Source: Gyromitra esculenta (taxonomy: Eukaryota > Ascomycota > Pezizomycetes > Pezizales > Discinaceae). From it: a DNA stretch of 64,000 nucleotides. The position numbers and the translations under genes were made by a program. The stretch spans positions 992,001 through 1,056,000 of the forward strand of contig JBCAML010000005.1 in NCBI GenBank assembly GCA_038503075.1, given 5' to 3'. Below, piece by piece: positions 54,976 to 64,000 of this stretch (the stretch's first letter is position 1; every line of letters starts with the position of its first letter). The notes under the pieces were generated by a model, which saw only the letters and a list, made by a program, of their open reading frames with translations, did not search any database and was not told the DNA's origin.

Positions 54976-57543
54976 CTAATTTTTGACCTTCACAACAAGG
55001 CCTTCCTCGTTAGTGAGTTGGCTGTTTGGAATTTGGTCGAACCACTCAGTCTCAGAGTTGTACTGATAGGAGCTGAATTGAGTGCCATATGGTTTCTATT
55101 ATGAAATTTGTGTTAGAGCGCTTGTAGAGGAGCCAACAAAACGGAGTAGGATTTGTCACCTACCGGTTTAAGACCATATAACCTTCCCAAGGGTACATCT
55201 AATTTAGCAACATCCTTCCTATCTAAACCGAGGAAGTAGGCAAGGAGGACTCTGGCAACCACTCTATGGCCAATCAATAATACATGATCTGTCATACGTT
55301 CCACTTCCACAATGACCGCACGAAGGCGATTGATCACATCAAGATATGATTCTCCTCCAGCTCCTGGGTAACGATAGTGAAGTTTGTCAGCTTTACGAAG
55401 CTCATATTGCTCAGGCCATGTCGATTTGATATCTGCATAACTGGAAAAGCGTTAGTAAGAGGGTAGCAGATTAAGGAAGTTATGGAAATGACATACGTTA
55501 ACCCTTCAGCCACTCCTGCACTAAGCTCATTGAGCATGCGCATTTGTTTAATATCAAATTCCTCATCGTCAAAGAACTGAGCTGTTGAGATACTCCTCTG
55601 GAGCATTGATGTCCAAACACAGAAGTTTTTTTCAGCGGGTTTACCATCCTCATCTGTTGAATCACCAGTAGAGTATTCTGGATTAGGAGGGGTCGTGTCA
55701 CCGGGGCGTGGAGGCATGTGGGATGATTCATCATGTTTCTGCAGCTGATGCTCTCTAAAGAGCTTGCGTTGGTCTGTCCGGAAACACCGTTAGTTTCATG
55801 GAGTATAAGAACGGCGCTTTGAAGGAAACTATCAAACCTACATTCCATAAAGGAAGCCAAAGCGCGAGCATATTTCTTCCCTTCTTCACTTAGCGGAGCA
55901 TCCCCTCCAATTTTACCAAGAACATTGTCGTTAGATTCCCCCTAAGGTTAATATGGTTATTAGTGCTAACCCCCCCCCAAGAGAGACGATACAAATCAAG
56001 CCATAAGGATCAGGACTTACATGGCGGGTAATCCAAATTTGGCGATGAGCAAGATTAAAATTCAACAGAAAGTACACAGTCTGGGCACCAAGAAAACCTT
56101 TGACTTGGTGGGTGACAACTTTGCGCCCAACATCGATCATCTAAATAGATCATAGATTATGAGCTAATGCATTTCTGGGAATATATAAATTAGATACTTG
56201 CCTTAATATATTGCATACCAGCTTTCTCCTCGAAATCACCAAGTGTAACATAGTTCTTCTCATAGATAGCCACTAGATGTAAAAAAATCAATTTGATACT
56301 TAAAACGTGTGGGGTTTGAAATATGTACCTCGTTTCTTAAAGTCGGCCAACGCTTTTACTGGATCTTGCCCTTTATAATCCGGCCCACTCAATTTTAAGC
56401 GCATGTTGGCTTCGAGAAGCTGCTGATCATGGCATTCGCTCTCCAAAAACAGCACACCAAGTTCCTTTCCCGCAACTTCCCTCACTCTATCAACAATGGC
56501 CTGCCTTCGCTCCCTAGTTGAGTTTGTGGCATCAAGGATTCCAACAGAGCCATGATGCAAGACGTAATCAAGAAGCTCGTCGAGAGTTTCTATTGCAACC
56601 TTTTCTCTAAGTTCTGCAGCAGCTTTATTGGCTGGATCGAAGAAAGCCGCTGACTGATCAAGTCCTCCGGCGATGTCGCTAATATTTGAATCTGTGCGTT
56701 TATGACCACGGTTAGGAGGCGAAGGGAATGAAGTATTTGACAACTTGAGTAAGTTTGCTGCCGTAACCGGTTTTGCTGTGGGCGCTAAGCTGTCTGGAGC
56801 CCCAGCAGCAAGCCTACGCCTCCTACCAACATTGAAAATCTCGGTATCATGTTGGAGCCAATTGAGGTATCTAGCCACTTTCTTCGTAATATAACTCTTG
56901 CCTCTAGCGGGAAGGCCAACCATCACGATAACGAGCTTCGCACCAACATCGCGGTTTGCGATGCGGCCGTCGGGTGAAACTTTAGATTTAGTAAGGCCTG
57001 GAATGTCCAGGGTCGTGGCACGGCTAAAAAAATATCGCCGAAATTATTGGCACATTCAATAGCGGAAAAGGGTAAAGAAATTACTTACATCCTTGGAGAA
57101 TTTGGAGCAGTGGCAGCCGGGGTGTCTGATAAATTGTTCGACGTACCACTAGCCATTGAAGTCGGAGGAGGAGCTAAATGGTCTCCCTCACGTCCAACCC
57201 CGTCCCGGCCAGCTGAGCTAGTTCGAGACATGCCAGGTGTGCTCATTACAGATTTTGCGATGGATGAGTGCTGTGTCTGTTTAAGCGGGCTCGGAGTCGG
57301 AGCCGAAGCTATAGTAGAGTAGAGTGTAGAATGACCCATAGGAGGGGATGCGGAAGTGATGATTGGGAGTGCAGGGCCACCGCCTACATCAAGTAGGGGA
57401 AGATCTTCAGAGACATCGGAGATAGAGAGATTGCTGAGATTACTAGGAGAGCGGTGGGAGCTACGATGGAACCTGGGTGACGGAGGGGGTATTTTAGGGG
57501 AGTGAGGAGTCGTCTGTGCAGCAGAGTGCGCAGACGGAGCCAT
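54976..57543 (-). CDS. 6-phosphofructo-2-kinase / fructose-2,6-bisphosphatase
   Basis: Eight exons (57089-57543, 56329-57023, 56202-56272, 56021-56140, 55842-55941, 55497-55773, 55164-55440, 54976-55095) give 704 residues. The enzyme makes and removes fructose-2,6-bisphosphate, the cytosolic switch between glycolysis and gluconeogenesis. After a disordered ~150-residue lead comes the kinase with P-loop GLPARGKS (~186-193), NVGRRRR, GILDATNSTRERR and KLSGPDYKGQDP. An insert of ~60 residues follows NVGRRRR. The bisphosphatase has TRHGESNDN (His447), YRYPG (Arg596), GGES (Glu603) and LIGHRVV (His631), so the phosphohistidine chemistry looks intact. YPGAGGES carries two extra residues, and GHRVV replaces the usual HQAV. 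Intron 3 is GC-AG (GCAAGT donor). All joins keep phase. Confidence 0.95.
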
Positions 57544-59612
57544 TGTAGGAGCGATAGATGACAGTAGCGAGGGGGGAAGTGGGGAAGATGGGATGAATTC
57601 TGAGACAAGTGGGGGGGAGGTTGATGGAGGGAATGTAAAGCAAAAGAATCTGCTAGATGAGGAAGATAGGAGGATTCTGGTGGTGATGATGATGATGGTG
57701 ATGATGGTGATGATGGTGATGAGAGAAGGCTTTGCTTGAACAACAGAAGTGGCTGGAGAGCAAGGGTGAAGAAATTAATATAAAGATGTTGTGACTCTTC
57801 TGTAGCCCAAGTAGGAAGCCTCGCCTGTTCGCAGTCTACTGATACAAGACGCACGCATCCACCGCCGTTACAACACAGCCCTTGCAATAGTGTACTTACA
57901 TCCGCCGTGTACGCCATGTCGCTGTGCCATGCGACGTGCTGTTGTGTGACCAAACACCAGTCCCCCTCTCGGAATCACCCCAGCAGCAGCAGAGTGAGAG
58001 AAAAAATTCCGTGTGGCCAGCAGCCCCTCTTTGCCCAATAGTTTTTCTTGGCTCCCCATCGCGTTTGGTTCAAACACCCGGATACGACTGCTCCTTATCT
58101 CCTGTGGATCTTGGATACCATATGTAAGATCTATTTACCCAACCATCATACGTACGCACATGCTTCTGCTTTCTTTATTCTTCTATCATCACTTAGCCTC
58201 CTCTTTCTTCGCCTCTCGATCTCGAAAGAAACGGAAGATGGCAAGATGAAATACATAGTGGATAACACGTTTTAGCCTACCGCAAGTAAAACACGTTTTG
58301 CTTGTGCCCATGTCGGGTGTGATACAGGCTCAATTGCGTAAAGGAGGCTCAAAATCAAACGGTTTTCTTCCAAATTTTTTCCATTTGCCACACTCGCGAA
58401 CCAAACCAGATGTCTAGATTCGGACCAGTGTTGGTTTTTCGCACGCGACCGGATATTTATCCGTTATACACTTTGCGTGTGTAGGCTCGTAACTTGTCGC
58501 TTAGCAGGGCGACGATTTGTCCGATAAATTGCGAGTTTGAGATTTTTTCTGCCTCGCTCACACGAAAATCTAGTACCAATAATTTAAATCAACATTTTCT
58601 CATGCTATGGGGTCGTGAATCCTCAGAGGTTGATGTCAAACTAACGCCATAGTGCTAGCTAATTTTACAACAATACATGCTGATTGAGAATGGCGTTTGG
58701 TAATATGGTCTTCGGATCTGGGCATCAAGCAAGACTTTGGCGCTTCCTCGTGGATTTTCCCTACTGCTAAAATCATATCGCATAAAATTTTATGGATGTT
58801 TTGAATATCAAAAGAATAAGAATTTTGAACCTGACGAGAAGGAGCCGCATGCAGCGGTTTTAGCATCATGCAAACAAATGTTTCGATTCGAACCCTTGCT
58901 ACGATCGATAGTGCATACTCATGACAGCATGGTGCAGGGTAAGTCAGACATTCTTGGCGTGCGGTTGAGCCTCAAGCCTTCGCTTGTTCGGTATCGGATT
59001 AACTTAAATCCCGGCCTCGCTTATTTGCGCTCATATTTTTTGCCAAGAATCATTGATAGCTTAGACTATGAGTCTGAGTGTATCTATCACGATAGGAGCT
59101 AGCATTCATGAAAATAGTACCTAGCCTGGAAATTGAATTCGTCCTCTTTACGAATTTCTTGGCTGATTCACTTGAATAAAGGGGCTCGTACCAACGCCCA
59201 GAGTGAGCCTTTCAGCAAAGGCTTGCAGCAAGCAAACAACAACGATTGCTCAAATATCGGTGCGGGTTGACGTATATATATTCAGAGAAAGCATTAAAAG
59301 CCTGAACATGCAAGTGCGAGTTGACTAATCAATCTGTCGATATTCTAGGTTCGGGCGAATCAAAAATCGCCGCTAGCAGAAGGTATGTTTAGGTTCTGTA
59401 TGCTTACCCTGAGTACGTACATAATTGACCATAGGAGAAGGGGCTGCAGCTAGTGGGGCTAAAGTACGTAATAGGTTTAACTTTAATTCTGGGCCTCTGT
59501 CCGTCAGACTTTTCCAACACTCTCTATAGTACACTGTAGAAAATTTTTTTACCTTTTCTGGCGAAGTATAGATTGAGGTTTGGCTCAATTGTTTTTAATT
59601 ACATGTATTCTA
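57544..59612. other. Upstream region of PFK2/FBPase2 and AT-rich spacer
   Basis: A (CAT)n/(CAC) trinucleotide run (57680-57722, CAT on the gene's strand) lies in the minus-strand leader. Further right the DNA is AT-rich, with TACATGTA at 59600. The frame 58737-59102 has no features and overlaps a minus-strand frame. Confidence 0.45.
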
Positions 59613-60066
59613 CCACTGGAAGACATCCCGCCGATATTCTGAAGGCATCAGATCTAGTCTAGAGGTCACCAAACCACGATCTAGAAGAAGTAGCCTGCTT
59701 TCAAACAAGCAATCTACCAAATTTTTTTTTTCAAGACTCTTGACTTCACAGCAACCTCTCACTACAGTACAGCACGTGCGCACGCACACTCGACCATCTT
59801 GATCCCCGTGACCACAATCCACAATTTTCAGTAATGGACTTGGAGTTTAATAGCAAACTATTATACCGAAGAATGTTATTTGGGACTTGGGTAAAAAATT
59901 TCACCTGCTAAGATAACCTAAAAAACCTCAGTCACTTTAGTAACTTCAGGTAGTTATTCAGAATAGTATTTATTTTTACTTGAGCACACGGGTTGGAGGC
60001 TTGCTTCTAGATTACTTAGCATCTAAGTCGGTGGCCTCCAGAATATCGACGGGATGTCTTCCACTT
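59613..60066. mobile_element. Inverted-repeat element of ~454 bp, degenerate TIRs
   Basis: Arms 59617-59646 (TGGAAGACATCCCG then CGATATTCTG then AGGC) and 60034-60063 are reverse complements with two mismatches in 30 bp. Weaker pairing continues inward (CTAGA-containing blocks). TA precedes the left end (59611-59612); the right boundary is unclear. The interior has no transposase. It is probably a non-autonomous DNA transposon unrelated to the other three elements. Confidence 0.7.
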
Positions 60067-61375
60067 CGACTTGCAACATTATAAATTATTGGTAGCGGTA
60101 GCGGTTCGGTTCGCTACGCTTTTATTACCTTTAAATATATCTTGCTTGGCTCGCCTTACCGCTTGTGAACAGATTTACGTATCATAATATAATACATCAC
60201 ACTGATGCCTGTACGTATGCCTTATGTACGACTATATCGTTCCGGGGATCCCTCAGGAGATGGTATTTAGGTTGCGTAGCGTTTTATAAGTGGATGCCGT
60301 TCTGAAAAAGGTTACTTACAGCACCCTGTCTATTAAATCACCCTGTCTTAACTAACTGGCCCAAAAGATTCTCAAACATGTAGGATGCATCTTGAACAGT
60401 CAATAAAATATCTAACAAGGAAACAAGATTCTCAGGGAGCATTTGGCTCACACTCAATCTTGGTTGTCGCCATTTGATTGGCACTTGCTTCTGGTCATCT
60501 TTTCGTTGCGACCGTGTAAGTGACCTTTCCCTAGAACGGAACACCTTTGTCTCGTGCCCAGCCTTAACCCGGTATCTAGAGACTCTGTGTTCTTATTGGG
60601 AAAGAAGTCATATGACGAAATCGCAGGATATTAATCATCTGGAGAGTATCTCTTGAATCTGACTGATTTGAGAATAGCCTCGGTGGTGAAAATAGTGACC
60701 CGATGGTTGACATGTATTTAGAGTGTGGTGTAGGACGATGAGTGATCGTGCTGTAGTTGTGACTGAATTGGTCGTGACAAATGCGTACACTACCGATTAG
60801 CTTTTTAAGTGGCTTGAAGCTTTGCTAACTCCAAACACTAGCCTAGGTATACTGTATTCATGTTGCTGACCTTAAAACAAATCACGTGACTGACCTGGCC
60901 AATCGAAAACAAATCCTCCTCACAAATCCGGTCACGTGATTTATTTTATAGTTGGCAAAATGAGTGCACTCTGTTTATCTTATGAATATATCATGGTGGA
61001 GGTTTGTTAATACGGTTGAATCCCATCGTTGTTACATAGATAATTTAGGCTAGCCACAAATGTTTGAATAATTAATAATCGGTCGTTTTAAGCCGAGGAT
61101 GGTCGTACCGCCCTTAATTGAATACTAATCAGAGCGATCACCAAACCAGCTAACTGAGAACCGATCAGTAATCCCTCGGCCGGATTTTGATTGTAGGAAT
61201 TATAGACGAATTAATCATAATATTGAGAACTGTGATTTATAACGGAGAGAATAAGTATAAAAAGAAGTACTTCTCCCGATAATACCAACTCAAACCTATA
61301 AACCGAACAGTATTCAACAACCTTGTTACGCAAAAGCCTTGTCTTTCTACCTCTATCACAAATCTATAGACTTTA
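60067..61375. other. Upstream region of the NmrA-like gene
   Basis: AT-rich, without genes. It contains a hairpin-like TAGCGGTAGCGG/CGCTACG stretch near 60093-60120 and the regulatory pair at 60879-60942. TATAAAA at 61256-61262 is about 115 bases before the ATG and is the likely core promoter element. Confidence 0.5.
60879..60942. promoter_or_regulatory. Paired CACGTG sites flanking a CCAAT box
   Basis: AAATCACGTGAC (60879-60890) and its exact reverse complement (60931-60942) flank CCAAT (60899-60903). CACGTG is bound by basic helix-loop-helix factors and CCAAT by the HAP complex in fungi. The pair lies ~435 bases upstream of the NmrA-like start. Function is inferred from the motifs and their symmetry only. 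Confidence 0.5.
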
Positions 61376-62604
61376 ATGTCTTCTCAAAAACTTATCCTTA
61401 TCATTGGAGGGACGGGTGCACAAGGGATACCTGTTATAGAGTGTAATAATATTGGGAAACTCCAGGAACAATTACAAGAGTAGACATGTTAACTTTTCGA
61501 GTAGCTTTGACCAAAGATGGCAAATACGCGATCAGGGTTTTAACTCGCGATGCTTCTCACTCTCGTGGTTCCGAGCTTGCTTCTCTTCCGAACGTTACCT
61601 TTCACGTTGGAGATCCACATAACGAGGCAGACCTCCACGAAGCTTTTAGAGGAGTGGACTATGCTTATATCAATCTCAACGGCTTTGCTATTGGAGAGAA
61701 GGCTGAGGTCTTTTGGGGTATAAGAACCTTTGAGATTGCTAGAACAATGGGCTGTAAATGGTTCGTTTGGGGGAGTCTGGATTATGGTCTCAAGAAAGGA
61801 GGATATGATGAAAAGTATCGTTGTGGCCATTATGATGGGAAAGGAAGGGTAGCAGGTGTGTGACTCATGATTGGTTAGAAGAAGGTTGCTTGTCAATGTG
61901 CTGGCGATGAAAACTCACTTGAAATGCAGAATGGATTCAGCACCAGGGAACAGAGCCTATGGCATGGTCGATCCTCACAAGCGGCCCTTATATGGAGATG
62001 CTCAGCGAGTTTCTCAGACCAAAACGAAAGGAGGATGGATCATATTTTTTCGCTGCGCCTCTTGGTAAATATGTTCTTCTATTCGATCATCCTTTAAAGC
62101 ACAGAAGCTCATGCTTGTGATGTAGGTGATGGTGCTGTTCCTTTCATTCATCTTGAAGATCTTGGGAAATATGCCCGCTGGATCTTTGATCACCCCGAGC
62201 GCTCTATCGGGTTAGATCTTGAGATAGCTACGGCGCACGTTGGATACCAGGAGCTCGCCGAGACTTTCACACGAGTGACTGGGAAATCAGCAACTTATGT
62301 TCCCCTTACTACAGAGCAGTACTTCAACGCTGCTGGTGGTGGGACGTGGAAGATTGGTCATAGCGCCGCTGACCAAAATGATCCGACTTTACTGACTTTC
62401 CGACAAAATTTCGGGGGTTGGTGGCAATTGTATAGAGACTCTGGCGGTAATAAAGGTGTGATCCGTAGGGATTACGCTCTTTTGGACGAAATACTGCCAA
62501 GTAGATTGAAGAGCGTGGAAGAATGGATGAAGAAGGCTGAGTATACAGGGGATCGACTCGTCATTCTGAAGGACTGGCAAGACAAGAAGGTGCCTGGGCA
62601 ATGA
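61376..62604 (+). CDS. NmrA-like NAD(P)-binding protein (atypical short-chain reductase)
   Basis: Four exons (61376-61442, 61505-61855, 61930-62064, 62126-62604) give 343 residues. The N-terminus has the Rossmann motif GGTGAQG (residues 11-17). Then come IRVLTRD and NVTFHVGDP, the YAYINLNGF block, EWIQHQGTEPMAWSILTSGPYME and GDGAVPFIHLEDLGKY, all as in NmrA/HSCARG relatives. These proteins bind NAD(P) and often act as redox sensors rather than enzymes; NmrA itself restrains the nitrogen regulator AreA. The specific role here is unknown. Exon 1 ends at a GTAATA donor in phase 1, giving PVIESLTKDGKY; the GTGTAA two bases earlier would break the frame. TATAAAA and paired CACGTG sites lie upstream. 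Confidence 0.92.
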
Positions 62605-62804
62605 GGGGAGCAGTTAGCCAAACGTATTTAAGTAAATACTCTAGGGATTATAAGCATACACATACACTAAAAAATAAAGTTGAATTATCTTTGTTTTGAT
62701 ACTGCACTACATGTACAACGTCATCCTAGCATTGCTAAACCAATGACATCGTTCATCACAATCATCATCATCCTGAAATTTTTCTGTTAAACATTAAGCT
62801 TGTA
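62605..62804. other. 3' flank of the NmrA-like gene
   Basis: Short AT-rich flank with TACATGTA at 62708 and a small CATCAT run before the TIR element. Confidence 0.45.
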
Positions 62805-62945
62805 CAGTTGCGTCCAGCAAGACCCTGCGGTTTTTGGAGTACCACAACGCGATGAGACAACATGGAATTCAACTAAAGAACTAGCTATTATAATGTTCTC
62901 TTCTTGTGAAGCAATAAAACCGCAGAGACTTGTTGGACGCAACTG
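62805..62945. mobile_element. Non-autonomous TA-flanked TIR element, copy B (same family as 17563-17811)
   Basis: Begins CAGTTGCGTCCAGCAAG and ends with the reverse complement of CAGTTGCGTCCAACAAG. TA is duplicated at 62803-62804 and 62946-62947. The 141-bp copy shares its interior with copy A (for example CTAGCTATTA and TTCTCTTCTTGTGAAGCAAT) but lacks about 105 bp next to the right end, so one is a deletion form of the other. Confidence 0.88.
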
Positions 62946-64000
62946 TACACATGTTTAGTCCTGGCCTAGCACTTTGCTGCTGCTGCTGCTGCGGATATTG
63001 TAGGCTGGAATGGGAACGAGCCTAGTTAACTAATATATCTACTGAGATACAAATACTGCTTCTTAACTATAAAAACCCTATGGTAGATCCCGTACTGTCA
63101 AGAAACGAGCTGAGGAAAGTTAAAAATAGTTGTTGTATTTCTTGTGTGTCATTCTAGATCTGGGTTGTGTTATTTTAATTATATCACACGATATGCGTTA
63201 TTCTGCATGTTCGTCGCTATTATTATTTGCTATAGGTGTACGTAGTTAGGTTACGAAAAATGCGCTTTTAGAGAATTTTACGATTTAATTCATAATGTAG
63301 AAAATGCTGTGGATTATTAAAAATAGATAAAGAGTACATACAAATATCCATTTTTACAGCCCGTTATATACATAATCTCGATGCGAATTACACACCCTAC
63401 TATACGCGAGTATATCAGTATTACTACACGTAGTTGTTAGTACTCGTTGCTGCACATGTGCGCGTGCATAGATACAGATAACCTAGATGTCCCTCCAATA
63501 ATAGTTGTACGAGTGGTTATATAAAACGTTGCCCGAACTCACCATTGGTAGAACAGCTTTACAATGTTATTAATAGTTCGAGTATTCTAGATCTCATGCT
63601 ATGTAAAGGTTGGGAATCCTGCTATGTTTTTTGGGTCGAGAGAAATCTTCTAGATACATAGCCTAAGTAGGGCATGACAATGATTACGAGAGCCCTATGA
63701 TTTAATTATGGGTGGGATGTGATTTATTAAATTTAAGCCCGAGGAGTCACTCATGAATTACCGATGTGATCTCAGAGACTGAAATGTTAATGTCCCACTT
63801 TGTTATCGCATCAGATTTTGTCGTGATCTTGCCTGTGGTTGTGGTAATCAATAGTGTGGCCACCAAAACCTGGCTGGGATAAACTCAGGAGGAAAAAACG
63901 TTGAGAACCAAACGCCCTAATCAAAATACAAGTGAGTTTTGAAGGGGAACTACGCTTTGGGCTCAACAGAGTTCATACGTCACCAAAATTCTATATCAAC
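62946..64000. other. AT-rich right edge without genes
   Basis: A CTG/GCT trinucleotide run (62974-62994) and many short palindromes (for example TGCACATGTGC near 63450) are present. No frame above 60 codons and no RNA gene were seen. Confidence 0.5.

Overview
The window looks like nuclear DNA of a filamentous ascomycete (Pezizomycotina). The evidence is short spliceosomal introns (about 50-130 nt with GT/AG ends and CTAAC/CTGAC branch points), a PREG-type PHO80 cyclin, a three-domain SPX/VTC protein of about 840 residues, a GID5/ARMC8-like protein and an NmrA-like protein. Gene density is low, at about one gene per 4 kb. Compact genes are separated by AT-rich blocks of 2-6 kb that carry small terminal-inverted-repeat elements flanked by TA. 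That fits a repeat-rich genome such as those of some Pezizomycetes, but the sequence alone does not fix the class or genus.

Layout. The window opens in the last exon of an unidentified gene (1-162). A four-exon Nudix hydrolase (+, 2969-4410) faces a four-exon fructosamine-kinase-family gene (-, 6714-7893). A PHO80/PREG-type cyclin (-, 9069-10280) and an ARMC8/GID5-like armadillo gene (+, 11670-14958) diverge from one intergenic region. A gene-poor block holds one tRNA-Val(AAC) at 17295-17368 and two TA-flanked miniature elements. It ends at a VTC2/3-type polyphosphate-complex subunit gene (+, 19373-22118). After 4 kb of AT-rich DNA with another inverted-repeat element comes a gene of the fungal family often mislabelled 'geranylgeranyl pyrophosphate synthetase' (+, 26259-28081), then a 187-residue orphan (+, 29383-29946) and a serine/threonine-rich protein gene with no clear 5' end (+, 31660-32319). 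Two G-patch genes converge (33023-35743 + and 36639-38205 -). A ZIP metal transporter (-, 39142-40557) is followed by 5.8 kb without genes. A basic, low-complexity protein (+, 46382-48112), an RNase H1 gene with a long AUG-free leader (+, about 51628-52960), an eight-exon 6-phosphofructo-2-kinase/fructose-2,6-bisphosphatase gene (-, 54976-57543) and an NmrA-like reductase gene (+, 61376-62604) follow. A second copy of the first miniature element lies at 62805-62945.

Links between genes. There is no biosynthetic cluster; this is mainly housekeeping and regulatory gene content. Two genes belong to phosphate physiology: the PHO80-type cyclin restrains the phosphate-starvation response, and VTC makes vacuolar polyphosphate. 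Two touch the glycolysis/gluconeogenesis switch: GID5/ARMC8 is part of the GID ubiquitin ligase, and PFK2/FBPase2 sets fructose-2,6-bisphosphate. These links rest on family knowledge, and nothing in the sequence shows co-regulation.

Most notable observations: the convergent pair of G-patch paralogues, one with an in-frame stop followed by 113 further open codons; an RNase H1 gene with no AUG upstream of its first domain; four TIR elements in three to four families; and the palindrome TACATGTA occurring 14 times, always between genes. Exon joins were read by eye from splice signals and reading-frame continuity. No search or transcript data were available.
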